A stretch of 64,000 nucleotides of DNA from Antarcticimicrobium sediminis (GCF_004348975.1 NZ_SMFP01000005.1:212527-276526), one strand, 5' to 3'. Shown: positions 48,090-57,648, counted from the first letter of the stretch. Notes: a model not told the origin generated them from the letters alone. Numbers and translations are program-made.

Positions 48090-48386
48090 GTGCGTCCTAT
48101 CCTGTGGTGCGCAGCGGCATCTGCCCTGCCCCGCGCGCAGCCCGATGCAACGAAAGCGGCGCGCCATCCTTTGAACAGGATCCGGTGAAGTGCAAGCTGC
48201 GCAGATCTCTCTTGCGAACAGAGCATCCTAGCCGATGCACAAAATTCAGGACCCTTTCCGAGAGTAGCAAAGCGCCAACACACGCTGGGGCTGAGGGCCG
48301 TCCTGTCGCATTCGGGCAACAGGCGCCGGCAGATATTTTGTGCGATTCATATTGCGCATCGCTGCGCATTCGCCAAAGCTCGCCGA

Positions 48387-48854
48387 ATGACACGCCGTAC
48401 CCTGTCCATCAGATCCGCCAGACGCAGCGACATTGCCGCCCTGATCGCGCTCTATCGCGATGACGATATTGGCAAGACAAGGGACAGGGCGGCCCCTGAC
48501 CACGCCTATGAAACCGCTTTTGACGCCATTGAAGCGGACCCGAACCATAGGCTCGTGGTCGGTGAAATAGACGCCCAGGTTGTTGCTACGCTGCTTCTGT
48601 CGTTCCTGCCCGGCCTGTCGCGTCATGGCGCGTGGCGCGCGCAAATCGAGTCGATGCGGGTGGCGCGGGCGGTTCGCGGACAGGGGCTTGGCACGGCCCT
48701 GCTTGAATGGGCAATCGACGCTGCCAAGCGCCGGGGTTGCATGCTGGTCCAACTGACATCCGACCAACGCCGCAGCGATGCGCATCGTTTCTATGAAAGC
48801 GCCGGGTTCCATCCGACCCATGTCGGCTTCAAACTGTCACTGGAGACACCATGA
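48387..48854 (+). CDS. GNAT-family N-acetyltransferase
   Basis: This 155-residue GNAT protein has the acetyl-CoA loop VARAVRGQGLGTALLEWAI near residues 92-110 and YESAGFHPTHVGFK at the C-terminus. The substrate is unknown. It overlaps the dipeptidase gene by ATGA, so it may act on the same imported peptides or amino acids, for example by N-acetylating them. That is inference from gene order. The upstream 297-bp gap (48090-48386) shows no gene or clear operator. Confidence 0.88.
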   Translation: MTRRTLSIRSARRSDIAALIALYRDDDIGKTRDRAAPDHAYETAFDAIEADPNHRLVVGEIDAQVVATLLLSFLPGLSRHGAWRAQIESMRVARAVRGQGLGTALLEWAIDAAKRRGCMLVQLTSDQRRSDAHRFYESAGFHPTHVGFKLSLETP

Positions 48855-49900
48855 CCGATTTCCCCGTCTTCGACGGCCACAATGACCTGATCCTGCGCCT
48901 GCTGAATGGCGCTGTTACCGCCGAAGGCGTGGCCTCGGGCCTGCCTGACGGCCATATTGACAAACCCCGCGCACAGCGCGGCGGCTTTGGCGGCGGGATG
49001 TTCGCGATCTTTGTGCCAAGCCCTGGCAACAAGTCGGTGCGTCATGACGAGATGCGAAACCCGCGCTATGACGTTCCCATGCCCGACATGGTGCCAGAGG
49101 ATACCGCCGCAGCCTGGACCGAACGCGGCTTTGCGGCGATGGATGAGCTCGCCGAGGCCGGGGCGGTGCGCATTTGCCAGACCGCCGCAGAGGTCGAAGC
49201 GGCATTGCCCGCCGAAGAGATGGCCGCCGTCATTCATATCGAGGGCGCCGAAGCCATTGATCGCGGGTTCAAGCGCTTGCACATGTGGCACGCACGCGGG
49301 CTGCGCTCTCTCGGGCCGGTCTGGAGCCGCGAGACGATCTGGGGTCATGGCGTGCCGTTTCGATACCCGTCCGACCCGGACATCGGGCCGGGCCTGACCG
49401 AGGCTGGCAAGGCCCTGATCCGGGAATGTAACCAGTTGAAGATCATGGTGGATCTGTCCCACCTCAACGCGAAAGGCGTCGAGGATGTGGCGCGGATCTC
49501 TGACGCGCCACTGGTCGCGACCCATTCCAACGCCTGGGCCGTCTGCCCCCATGCGCGCAACCTGACCGACCGTCAACTGGACATGATCCGGGACAGTGAC
49601 GGCATGGTGGGCATCAATTTCGCCAGCGCCTTTCTACGCCCCGACGGGCAGATGGATGCAGAGTTTGAACTTGACATCGTACTTCGACACTTTGACCATC
49701 TGGTCACCAGGTTGGGGGAAGACCGGGTCGGCTTCGGATCTGATTTCGACGGCGCGCTGGTTCCCAAACCGATCGGAGATTGCGCGGGCCTGCCCAATCT
49801 ACGTGCTGCACTGCGGTCTCATGGTGTGGATGAGGGGCTGATGACCAAGATCACCCATGCAAACTGGCTCAGGGTTCTTCGGAAAACCTGGGGCGTATAA
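48851..49900 (+). CDS. M19-family membrane dipeptidase-like dipeptidase
   Basis: This 349-residue zinc dipeptidase of the renal dipeptidase family has all the usual metal and active-site segments: FDGHNDL (HxD), HIEGAEAI, VDLSHLN, ATHSNAW and VGFGSDFDGA. No signal peptide is present, so it acts in the cytoplasm on dipeptides, possibly with D-residues, as known M19 enzymes tolerate. A complete peptide ABC transporter follows 22 bp later, fitting an import-then-cleave unit. Confidence 0.93.
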   Translation: MTDFPVFDGHNDLILRLLNGAVTAEGVASGLPDGHIDKPRAQRGGFGGGMFAIFVPSPGNKSVRHDEMRNPRYDVPMPDMVPEDTAAAWTERGFAAMDELAEAGAVRICQTAAEVEAALPAEEMAAVIHIEGAEAIDRGFKRLHMWHARGLRSLGPVWSRETIWGHGVPFRYPSDPDIGPGLTEAGKALIRECNQLKIMVDLSHLNAKGVEDVARISDAPLVATHSNAWAVCPHARNLTDRQLDMIRDSDGMVGINFASAFLRPDGQMDAEFELDIVLRHFDHLVTRLGEDRVGFGSDFDGALVPKPIGDCAGLPNLRAALRSHGVDEGLMTKITHANWLRVLRKTWGV

Positions 49901-49922
49901 AAATGAAACAGGGAGTTTTGTC

Positions 49923-51518
49923 ATGAAAAAATCGTTTGTTGCCGCGGCTGTCGCGTCGCTTCTCTCCGTCGGCCTTGCCGCGCCCAGCTTTGCGGAAACG
50001 CCGCCGAACATGTTGGTCATTGCCAACCGGATTGACGACATCAAGACCTTTGATCCGGCGGAAAGCTTTGAATTTGCGGGCGCCGATGTCAGCCGCAACG
50101 TCTATGAAAAGCTGGTCAATTTCGACCCGCTCAATCTGGATGCGGGATATCGGCCGCAACTGGCCGAAAGCTGGCAGATCTCCGAGGACGGCAAGACCAT
50201 CACCTTCACGATGGCGCAGGGACACGTCTTTGCCTCGGGCAATCCGGTGACGGCGAAGGATGCCGAATTTTCGCTGCGCCGCGCGGTGCAGCTCAACAAG
50301 ACCCCGTCGTTCATCCTGACGCAGTTCGGCTTTACCCCCGAAAACGTGGAGCAGACCATCGTTGCAACGGATGCCAACACGTTGGTGCTGACGCTGGACC
50401 AGCCCTATGCGCTGTCCTTCGTGTTGAACTGCCTGACCGCGACCATCGGCGGGATCGTCGACATGGAAACCGCGATGGCAAACGCGGCTGACGGGGACAT
50501 GGGCAGCGACTGGCTGCGCACCAACACGGCGGGGTCCGGTCCCTACAAGGTTGTCGCCTGGAAGCCGAGCGAAAGCGTGTTGATGGATCTCAACCCGAAT
50601 TATGCCGGGGCCAAACCGGCGATGGAACGGGTGATCGTCCAGCACATTCAGGAAAGCGCGACCCAGCGGCTTCAGCTTGAGCGAGGCGATATCGACGTTG
50701 CGCGCAACCTGTCCCCCGAAGATGTGGCCGGGCTTGCCGATGTCGATGACGTCAAGATCGTGGACGAATTGCGCGGCCGCTTGATGTATTTCTCGGCCAA
50801 CCAGAAGAACAAGATGCTGAGCGACCCCAAGGTCTTTGAGGCATTGAAACTGGCGACGGATTACGAGGGTATGGCGGGGTCCTTCCTCAAGGGGCAGTAC
50901 ACCGTGCATCAGGCGTTCCTGCCGTTGACCTTCCTTGGTGCGTTGGAAGAGAACCCTTTCAGCTATGACATCGCGGCTGCCAAGGCAGCGCTGGCCGAGT
51001 CCAGCTATCCCGACTGCGGGCCGATCAAGATCTCGGTGCGCGATGCGCAGGAACGTCTGGACATCGCCCAGTCGCTGCAAAACACATGGGGTCAAATCGG
51101 CTGCGAGGTCGAGCTGATCGTCGGCACCGGGGCGCAGACGCTGGATCGCTACCGCGCGCGGGAACATGATATCTATCTTGGAGCATGGGGCCCGGACTAT
51201 CCCGATCCCAACACCAACGCCGGCACCTTCGCCGTCAACCCGGACAACTCGGACGAGGCTGGCGCAACGGGCTTTCTGGCGTGGCGGAACGCTTGGGACA
51301 TCCCGGAAATGAGCAAGAAAACCCTTGCGGCCGTGGTCGAGAACGACACCGACGCCCGGCGCGAGATGTATCTGGACCTGCAGCGCGAGCATCAAAAGGT
51401 CAGCCCCTTTGGCATGATGTTCCAGCAGATCGAACAGAACGGTATGGGCGCAAGCGTCGAGAACTTTGTCGCAGGTGGCGCAACCACGGCGGTTTCCTAC
51501 TGGGTCATCACCAAGTAG
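49923..51518 (+). CDS. peptide ABC transporter substrate-binding protein (DppA/OppA family)
   Basis: This 531-residue SBP_bac_5 receptor has a signal peptide (MKKSFVAAAVASLLSVG..., ending APSFAE) and the family start DDIKTFDPAESFEF followed by VSRNVYEKLV. The start at 49923 is supported by CAGGGAG; the frame extends to 49857 inside the dipeptidase. It binds peptides in the periplasm and delivers them to the permeases encoded next. The association with an M19 dipeptidase suggests dipeptides as ligands. Confidence 0.93.
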   Translation: MKKSFVAAAVASLLSVGLAAPSFAETPPNMLVIANRIDDIKTFDPAESFEFAGADVSRNVYEKLVNFDPLNLDAGYRPQLAESWQISEDGKTITFTMAQGHVFASGNPVTAKDAEFSLRRAVQLNKTPSFILTQFGFTPENVEQTIVATDANTLVLTLDQPYALSFVLNCLTATIGGIVDMETAMANAADGDMGSDWLRTNTAGSGPYKVVAWKPSESVLMDLNPNYAGAKPAMERVIVQHIQESATQRLQLERGDIDVARNLSPEDVAGLADVDDVKIVDELRGRLMYFSANQKNKMLSDPKVFEALKLATDYEGMAGSFLKGQYTVHQAFLPLTFLGALEENPFSYDIAAAKAALAESSYPDCGPIKISVRDAQERLDIAQSLQNTWGQIGCEVELIVGTGAQTLDRYRAREHDIYLGAWGPDYPDPNTNAGTFAVNPDNSDEAGATGFLAWRNAWDIPEMSKKTLAAVVENDTDARREMYLDLQREHQKVSPFGMMFQQIEQNGMGASVENFVAGGATTAVSYWVITK

Positions 51519-52574
51519 ATGGCTGGCACAACGCATGGTGAAGGACGGCTGCGGCCGCCCTTCCCTCCTTGGTTGACGAAAACGCTGACGACGCTGGCGA
51601 CCGTGGCCGCGACGATCATTGGCCTGCTTTTCGTGACCTTCATGATCGGTCGCGTGATGCCGATCGACCCGGTTCTGGCCGTGATCGGCGAACGGGCGAC
51701 GCAGGAACAATACGACCAGACCTTTCGCGACCTCGGGTTGGACCAGCCTTTGCTGATGCAATTCTGGATCTACGTGAGCGACGTGTTGCAGGGCGATCTG
51801 GGCAAATCGATCCGTACCGGGCAGAAGGTCACAACCGACATTGCCCGCGTGTTTCCAGCCACGTTGGAACTCGCCTCCTTGGGCACCTTGTTTGGCGTCG
51901 TACTGGGCGTGCCGCTGGGTGTGGTGGCCGCCGTGCGCCGGGGCAGCTGGATCGACCATCTGGCGCGGTTCGTTGGCCTGATCGGATATTCCATGCCGAT
52001 CTTCTGGCTGGGTCTCGTCGGCCTGCTTGTCTTTTACGGCATCCTTGGATGGGTCGCCGGCCCCGGACGATTGGGCATCTTTTACCAAGGCGTGGTCGAG
52101 CCGATCACCGGATTGTTGCTGGTGGACAGCGCGCTGCGCGGGGAATGGACGGTGTTCCGCGATGCGTTTTCGCACATCATCCTGCCTGCGTCTTTGCTGG
52201 GCTATTACAGCCTTGCCTATATCAGCCGCATGACGCGCTCCTTCATGCTTGAACAGCTTGGCTCGGAATATGTCACCACTGCGCGGGTCAAGGGGCTTGG
52301 CGAATGGCAGGTGGTCTGGGGCCACGCCTTTCGCAATATCCGCATTCAACTGGTGACGGTGATTGCGCTGGCCTATGCCAACCTGCTGGAAGGGTCGGTA
52401 CTGACCGAGATCATCTTTGCCTGGCCGGGGCTGGGGCAATACATCACCACCTCCCTGCTCGCCAATGACATGAATTCGGTGCTGGGCGGGACCATCGTCA
52501 TCGGCACGATCTTCGTGGCGATCAACATCTTCTCAGACCTGCTCTACCGCTTTTTCGATCCGAGGTCCAAATGA
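51519..52574 (+). CDS. peptide ABC transporter permease (DppB family)
   Basis: This 351-residue inner-membrane subunit has the DppB pattern: an N-terminal membrane segment, GLDQPLLMQFWIYVSDVLQG-type periplasmic loop, then five further segments and the ATPase-contacting loop YVTTARVKGLGEWQVVWGHA. The ATG follows directly after the stop of the receptor gene with no gap. Coupling by ATGA to the next permease. Confidence 0.93.
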   Translation: MAGTTHGEGRLRPPFPPWLTKTLTTLATVAATIIGLLFVTFMIGRVMPIDPVLAVIGERATQEQYDQTFRDLGLDQPLLMQFWIYVSDVLQGDLGKSIRTGQKVTTDIARVFPATLELASLGTLFGVVLGVPLGVVAAVRRGSWIDHLARFVGLIGYSMPIFWLGLVGLLVFYGILGWVAGPGRLGIFYQGVVEPITGLLLVDSALRGEWTVFRDAFSHIILPASLLGYYSLAYISRMTRSFMLEQLGSEYVTTARVKGLGEWQVVWGHAFRNIRIQLVTVIALAYANLLEGSVLTEIIFAWPGLGQYITTSLLANDMNSVLGGTIVIGTIFVAINIFSDLLYRFFDPRSK

Positions 52575-53485
52575 GCACATCACAAGGCCTGCGCGACTGG
52601 CTTCTGAGCGAAGAGCCAACCTCCCGGCGACAAGCGCGGTTTGCGGCGTGGTACAAGGGCTGGTTGACGCTGCGCTCGAACACGCTGGCGATGCTGGGTC
52701 TGTTCGTGCTGGCGTTTCTGGTTCTGGCGGCGATCTTTGCGCCGCTTCTGGCCAGCCATGACCCGTTTGCACAAGAGCTTGGGCAGCGATTGCTGGCCCC
52801 GGGTGAAGATGGCCATCTTTTCGGCACGGACAGTCTTGGGCGCGATATCTATTCACGCCTGCTTTATGGCGCCCGGATTTCGATTTACATCGTTCTGCTC
52901 GTGGTCATGGTGGCGCCGGTTGTCGGGCTGATCGTCGGCACCGTGGCGGGCTATGCCGGTGGCTGGGTCGACGTTCTGCTGATGCGGGTCACCGATATTT
53001 TCCTCGCCTTTCCGCGTCTGATCCTTGCGCTGGCCTTTGTGGCGGCGCTTGGCGCGGGGATCGAGAACGCGGTGCTGGCGATCTCGCTGACCGCTTGGCC
53101 GCCCTATGCCCGTATCGCGCGGGCCGAGACGCTGACCATCCGCAACACGGATTTCATCCACGGCATCAAGCTGCAGGGCGCGGGGCCGGTGCGCATCGTC
53201 ACGCGCCATATCTGGCCGCTGTGCATTTCATCGCTCGTTATCCGGGTTACGCTGGACATGGCGGGGATCATCCTGACCGCGGCGGGCCTTGGCTTTCTTG
53301 GTCTTGGGGCGCAACCGCCCAGCCCGGAATGGGGTGCAATGATTTCCGAGGGGCGCAAGTACATCCTTGATTATTGGTGGGTTGCCACGATCCCGGGCAT
53401 CGCGATCTTTGCCATCAGCCTTGCCTTCAACCTTCTGGGCGACGGGCTGCGCGACGTCCTTGACCCGAAAGAGGACAACGCATGA
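52571..53485 (+). CDS. peptide ABC transporter permease (DppC family)
   Basis: This 304-residue partner of DppB has FGTDSLGRDIYSRLLYGAR, typical of DppC proteins, six membrane segments, and the ATPase-contacting loop TDFIHGIKLQGAGPVRIVTR. It forms the heterodimeric channel with the preceding subunit. It overlaps both neighbours by ATGA. Confidence 0.93.
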   Translation: MSTSQGLRDWLLSEEPTSRRQARFAAWYKGWLTLRSNTLAMLGLFVLAFLVLAAIFAPLLASHDPFAQELGQRLLAPGEDGHLFGTDSLGRDIYSRLLYGARISIYIVLLVVMVAPVVGLIVGTVAGYAGGWVDVLLMRVTDIFLAFPRLILALAFVAALGAGIENAVLAISLTAWPPYARIARAETLTIRNTDFIHGIKLQGAGPVRIVTRHIWPLCISSLVIRVTLDMAGIILTAAGLGFLGLGAQPPSPEWGAMISEGRKYILDYWWVATIPGIAIFAISLAFNLLGDGLRDVLDPKEDNA

Positions 53486-54345
53486 CGGATGCCCCGCTTC
53501 TGGATGTCGAAAATCTTTGGGTTCGGTTTCGCACCCGATCCGGTGTCTTTGACGCCGTGCGCGGAATCTCGTTCACCTTGGGCAAGGAACGGCTGGGCAT
53601 CGTTGGCGAAAGCGGTTCTGGCAAATCCATGACCGGCCGGGCCGTGCTTCGCTTGATCCGTCCGCCCGGCATGATCGAGGCGGACCGGTTGGACATGCAC
53701 GGCGAAGATATCCTGACGGCGCCAGAGAAGCGCATGCGCAAGCTGCGCGGCGGGCGCGTGTCGATGATCATGCAGGACCCCAAGTTTTCGCTGAACCCGG
53801 TGATGACCGTCGGCCAGCAGATGGTCGAGGCCCTGCGGGCGCATGAGCGTGTTTCGCGCAGCGAGGCGCGCGCCCGCGCCCTGGCCATGCTGGACGAAGT
53901 GGCGATCCGCGATCCCGAACGGGTCTTTACCCTGTATCCGCATGAGGTCTCGGGCGGGATGGGCCAGCGGATCATGATCGCCATGATGCTGCTGCCGAAC
54001 CCGGAAATCCTGATCGCGGATGAACCGACCTCGGCGCTGGATGTCTCGGTTCAGCTTCAGGTGCTCGACATCATCGACAAGCTGGTGCGCGACCGGGGCA
54101 TGGGGTTGATGTTCATCAGCCATGATCTGAACCTTGTCGCCAAATTCTGTGACCGCATCGTGATCATGTATGCAGGCCGCATCGTCGAAACCTGCAAGGC
54201 GGATGAGTTGCGCAATGCCCAACATCCCTACACGCTGGGTCTGTTGAATTCGGTCCCCGATCTGGAACATCCGCGCGAAAAGCTGGAGGTGCTGAAACGT
54301 GACCCAGCCTGGCGCGAGGCCCCTTCCGTGAGTGCCCGCCAATGA
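53482..54345 (+). CDS. peptide ABC transporter ATP-binding protein (DppD family)
   Basis: This 287-residue ATPase has Walker A GESGSGKSM, signature VSGGMGQRIMIAMML and Walker B ILIADEPTSALD. The signature differs slightly from LSGGQ, as is common in DppD proteins. Its C-terminus shows CKADELRNAQHPYT, the oligopeptide-transporter ATPase tail, but seems shorter than forms with a cysteine-rich iron-sulfur tail. ATGA overlaps join it to both neighbours. Confidence 0.93.
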   Translation: MTDAPLLDVENLWVRFRTRSGVFDAVRGISFTLGKERLGIVGESGSGKSMTGRAVLRLIRPPGMIEADRLDMHGEDILTAPEKRMRKLRGGRVSMIMQDPKFSLNPVMTVGQQMVEALRAHERVSRSEARARALAMLDEVAIRDPERVFTLYPHEVSGGMGQRIMIAMMLLPNPEILIADEPTSALDVSVQLQVLDIIDKLVRDRGMGLMFISHDLNLVAKFCDRIVIMYAGRIVETCKADELRNAQHPYTLGLLNSVPDLEHPREKLEVLKRDPAWREAPSVSARQ

Positions 54346-55094
54346 ATGCGATCGAAATCCATGACCTGAACGTCTGGTTCGGGTCTGGCCCGGACCGGGC
54401 CAATGCCGTGCGCGACGTAAGTTTCGACGTGGCCGATGGTGAAAGTTTTGGCCTTGTCGGGGAAAGCGGATCGGGCAAATCCACGATCCTGCGTACCATC
54501 GCCGGGCTGGTTCCGACCTGGTCAGGCCAGATGACGGTTGCCGGCGAACAGCTTGGCCGCCGCCGCAGCAAGGCGTTCTACAGCAAGGTTCAGATGGTCT
54601 TTCAGGATCCCTATGCCTCGTTGCATCCGCGCCAGACGGTTGACCGGGTTCTGTCCGAGGCGATGCACCTGCATAACGTGCCGGACATTGACACCCGTAT
54701 CGTGAGTTTGCTTGACGACGTCGGGCTCGGGTCGGGCTTTCGATTTCGTTATCCGCATCAACTGTCAGGTGGTCAAAGACAGCGCGTCGCCATCGCCCGC
54801 GCGCTGGCCTGTGATCCGTCCATTCTATTGCTGGATGAACCGACCTCGGCGCTTGATGTCTCGGTTCAGGCAGAGATCCTCAACCTCTTGGTGGATCTGC
54901 GCCGCGAGCATAAGCTGACCTATATCATGGTCTCGCACGATCTGGGCGTCGTCGGCCACCTGTGTGAACGGATCGGCGTCATGAAAGACGGCAGGTTCGT
55001 CGAAGTGCTGGCGGTCGAGGAGATGCGACGCCTTGAAGCCAAGTCGCCCTATACCCGGCACCTGTTGGAAAGCTCGATCAACTCCATCCATTGA
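54342..55094 (+). CDS. peptide ABC transporter ATP-binding protein (DppF family)
   Basis: This 250-residue ATPase has Walker A GESGSGKST, signature LSGGQRQRVAIARAL and Walker B ILLLDEPTSALD. It pairs with the DppD-like ATPase to drive peptide import. It is somewhat shorter than typical DppF (about 320 residues) because it lacks the usual long C-terminal extension, but all nucleotide-binding motifs are intact. It is the last gene of the dipeptidase-transporter operon. Confidence 0.92.
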   Translation: MNAIEIHDLNVWFGSGPDRANAVRDVSFDVADGESFGLVGESGSGKSTILRTIAGLVPTWSGQMTVAGEQLGRRRSKAFYSKVQMVFQDPYASLHPRQTVDRVLSEAMHLHNVPDIDTRIVSLLDDVGLGSGFRFRYPHQLSGGQRQRVAIARALACDPSILLLDEPTSALDVSVQAEILNLLVDLRREHKLTYIMVSHDLGVVGHLCERIGVMKDGRFVEVLAVEEMRRLEAKSPYTRHLLESSINSIH

Positions 55095-55107
55095 GGCGGC
55101 GCGGGAC

Positions 55108-55127
55108 GGGTGGCCTTTCAGCCACCC
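55108..55127 (+). terminator. hairpin after the peptide transporter operon
   Basis: GGGTGGC and GCCACCC form a perfect 7-bp stem around CTTTCA, 14 bp after the operon's stop. There is no T run, so efficiency is uncertain. The convergent histidine kinase gene ends nearby at 55166. Confidence 0.45.
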
Positions 55128-55165
55128 GGCGCAAAACTACGGGTTGCGCGGCTCTCCAAGCCCCC

Positions 55166-56488
55166 TCACCGCCCGATCACGATATCGGCCTTCAGCCCGC
55201 CAAGGGCCTCACTCTCGCCCAGACGCAGCGCGCCGCCATGGGCGCGGGCCACGTCCTTGGCGATGGCAAGCCCCAGACCGACGCCGCTGCCGCGGTTCTG
55301 ATTGCGCGCCGGGTCCAGCCGGGCAAAGGGGATCAGCGCCTCCTCCCGCTGCTCTGGCGGGATGCCGGGCCCGTCATCCTCGACCTGAATGAGCAGCGCC
55401 TTGTCGCTGAGCGTGACCGAGACCACTGCCTGGCTGCCATAGCGCACCGCGTTGTCGATCAGGTTCTCAACCGCGCGCCGAATTGACAAGGGTTTGAGCA
55501 AGACCTCGCCCGCCCCCTTGAGCATGCCCAGTTGCACCGGCTTGTCTGCCCGCTGCGCATCCGCAACGATGCCGCGCACCAGCGCCAGCGGATCGGTCGG
55601 CTCGGCCTCGCCCGCCGCCGCACCGCGAGAAAACTCCAGAAACGTGTCCAGAAGCCGCTGCATGTCGTCCACATCACGCAAGAGCGGCGCTGCCTCCTCC
55701 TCATCGTCCAGCATCGACAGCCCCAGCTTCAGCCGCGTCAGGGGAGTACGAAGATCGTGGCTCACCCCGGACAGCATCAGCGTGCGCTGCTCGATCTGCC
55801 GCTCGATCCGGGCCCGCATGTCAAGAAACGCGCTCCCCGCGGCCCGCACCTCCATCGCACCGCCGGGGCGATAGGGTTCGGCCCGCCCGCGGCCAAACGC
55901 CTGCGCCGCATCCGCCAGCCGGGTGATCGGGCGCAACTGATTGCGCAGATAAAGGAAGGCGATCACCGTCATCAAAAGGGCAAAGAACAGCATTGTCACG
56001 ATCAACTGATGCGGTGCGCCGACCGTGACCCGACTGCGGCTGAATCCGATCTCCAACGGTCCTTGTCCGGTATCGACGAAAACCTGGACGGACGAATCGG
56101 CATTGAACCGCACCCCCCGCACCTCTGGGATCGCCGCCCGCAGAAGCGTGCGCACATAGCCGCCCGAAAAATCGTACCAGCGGATCTGGTCCCGCTCTGG
56201 CACCTCCTCCTGCGTGACAAAACGCAACTGCATCTGCAACGCCGGCAGCAGTGGCGCCAGACCTTCCAAGGCCGCCTCGCGGGTCGGGGCCGCAGTCGCG
56301 CGCGTGGTGACAAAGGTGATCTCGCGCTGCACCGTCCCGGTCATCTGCCGGATAATGCCTTGCAAATGGTTCTGGATAAACGCCACCGAGACCACCAGCG
56401 TCAGCACGACCACCGGCAGCAGCAGGATCAAAGCGGCCCGACCATACAGGCTGCGCGGCATATAGTGTTTGAGCCAAAGGAACGACAT
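55166..56488 (-). CDS. two-component sensor histidine kinase (EnvZ-like)
   Basis: This 440-residue membrane kinase has transmembrane segments near residues 15-38 and 150-172 flanking a periplasmic domain, then a HAMP region, a HisKA phospho-acceptor H in LSGVSHDLRTPLTRLKLGLS and an ATP-binding domain with NLIDNAVRYG, DDGPGIPPEQ and GVGLGLAIAKDV. No response regulator gene lies on either side, which is unusual for this EnvZ-type architecture. The partner may lie elsewhere in the genome. The signal sensed is unknown. Confidence 0.92.
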   Translation of the reverse strand: MSFLWLKHYMPRSLYGRAALILLLPVVVLTLVVSVAFIQNHLQGIIRQMTGTVQREITFVTTRATAAPTREAALEGLAPLLPALQMQLRFVTQEEVPERDQIRWYDFSGGYVRTLLRAAIPEVRGVRFNADSSVQVFVDTGQGPLEIGFSRSRVTVGAPHQLIVTMLFFALLMTVIAFLYLRNQLRPITRLADAAQAFGRGRAEPYRPGGAMEVRAAGSAFLDMRARIERQIEQRTLMLSGVSHDLRTPLTRLKLGLSMLDDEEEAAPLLRDVDDMQRLLDTFLEFSRGAAAGEAEPTDPLALVRGIVADAQRADKPVQLGMLKGAGEVLLKPLSIRRAVENLIDNAVRYGSQAVVSVTLSDKALLIQVEDDGPGIPPEQREEALIPFARLDPARNQNRGSGVGLGLAIAKDVARAHGGALRLGESEALGGLKADIVIGR

Positions 56489-56526
56489 GGGCTAAGCCTA
56501 GCGGGCGCAGCCAAGGAGCGGAAGAC

Positions 56527-57444
56527 ATGACCCAACCCCCCGATGATTTTGACCCGACCCCCGGTGCCCCGATCCGGCTGGCCGACGGGCTGCGCCGAGT
56601 GCTTGCCCCCAATCCCTCGCCGATGACCTATCGCGGCACCAACACCTATCTGATCGGCGACCGGGAGCTGGCGGTGATCGACCCCGGCCCGATGAGTGAG
56701 CCGCATCTGGAGGCAATCCTTGCCGCGCTGGAGCCGGGGCAAAGCATCAGCCATATCATCGTCACCCACTCGCATCTCGATCATTCCCCCCTCGCCCGGC
56801 CTCTGGCCGAGCGGACCGGGGCCCCGGTGATCGCCTTTGGCGGCGCCGAGGCCGGACGCAGCGCCATCATGTCCGAACTGGCCGCAGGCGGCCTTGCCGG
56901 TGGCGGCGAAGGGATCGACCGCCATTTCGCCCCCGACCGCGTGGTCACGGACGGCGAGATCATCGAAGGCGACGACTGGTCACTGGAGGTGCTCCACACC
57001 CCCGGCCATCTGGGCAATCACATCGCCCTGGGCTGGGGGGGGATGTGTTTCACCGCGGATCACGTGATGGGCTGGGCCAGTTCACTGGTCTCGCCCCCGG
57101 ATGGCGATCTGACCGATTTCATGGCCTCGTGCCGCCGCCTGCGCGCCCGCAACTGGGAGGCGTTCCACCCCGGCCACGGTGCCCCGATCGAGAGCCCCGA
57201 CGCGCGGCTTGACTGGCTGATCGAACATCGCCTCGCACGCGAGGCTGCGATCCTGCTCGCACTCGAAAACGGTGCCGCCACCGCCCGCTCCTTGGCCGAA
57301 CGGGTCTATACCGAAACCCCACCCGCCCTGCTGGGTGCCGCAGAGCGCAACGTCTTCGCCCACCTGATTGATCTGGCACAACAAAATCGCGTCTCCCCCC
57401 AGGGTGAACTGGCCGCTGTCGCCACATTCGAGCGGCTGTCCTGA
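56527..57444 (+). CDS. metallo-beta-lactamase-fold hydrolase (LACTB2-like)
   Basis: This 305-residue MBL-fold protein has the metal motif THSHLDHS (HxHxDH), then HTPGHLGNHIALGWGG, TADHVMGW and FHPGHGAP as further ligands. A C-terminal winged-helix-like tail (about residues 230-300) is typical of the LACTB2/hydroxyacylglutathione-like group. It could be a thioesterase, lactonase or RNase; the substrate is unknown. AAGGAGCGGAAG upstream of the ATG serves as ribosome binding site. Confidence 0.88.
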   Translation: MTQPPDDFDPTPGAPIRLADGLRRVLAPNPSPMTYRGTNTYLIGDRELAVIDPGPMSEPHLEAILAALEPGQSISHIIVTHSHLDHSPLARPLAERTGAPVIAFGGAEAGRSAIMSELAAGGLAGGGEGIDRHFAPDRVVTDGEIIEGDDWSLEVLHTPGHLGNHIALGWGGMCFTADHVMGWASSLVSPPDGDLTDFMASCRRLRARNWEAFHPGHGAPIESPDARLDWLIEHRLAREAAILLALENGAATARSLAERVYTETPPALLGAAERNVFAHLIDLAQQNRVSPQGELAAVATFERLS

Positions 57445-57534
57445 GAGCAATATGGCCGTAGGAAAAGTTTTTTGAACTTTCCTGCAATATCCACTGGACG
57501 GGGCAAAACCTGATTGCTATATCGCCCAGACCGT

Positions 57535-57609
57535 TCCGGCGTAGCTCAGCGGTAGAGCAGTTGACTGTTAATCAATTGGTCGTAGGTTCGATCCCTACCG
57601 CCGGAGCCA
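57535..57609 (+). tRNA. tRNA-Asn (anticodon GTT)
   Basis: The 75-nt sequence folds as a normal cloverleaf. Acceptor arms TCCGGCG (57535-57541) and CGCCGGA (57599-57605) pair fully, the D-loop region is AGCTCAGCGGTAGAGC, the anticodon GTT is at 57567-57569 in loop CTGTTAA, and the T-arm contains GGTTCGATCC. Discriminator G and an encoded CCA complete it. tRNA-Asn genes are common insertion sites for mobile islands, and a restriction-modification operon follows. Confidence 0.96.
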
Positions 57610-57611
57610 TA

Positions 57612-57648
57612 AAAAGCCCTTAAGCCTCAATGGCTTGAGGGCTTTTTT
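57612..57648 (+). terminator. intrinsic terminator of tRNA-Asn
   Basis: A 15-bp stem AAAAGCCCTTAAGCC / GGCTTGAGGGCTTTT (one wobble) with a TCAAT loop is followed by T6, a textbook terminator just after the tRNA. Confidence 0.9.

Noticed and set aside
49869..52439. 856-residue minus-strand frame across the peptide transporter
   Set aside because: It is antisense to the receptor and permease genes, both with full family motifs.
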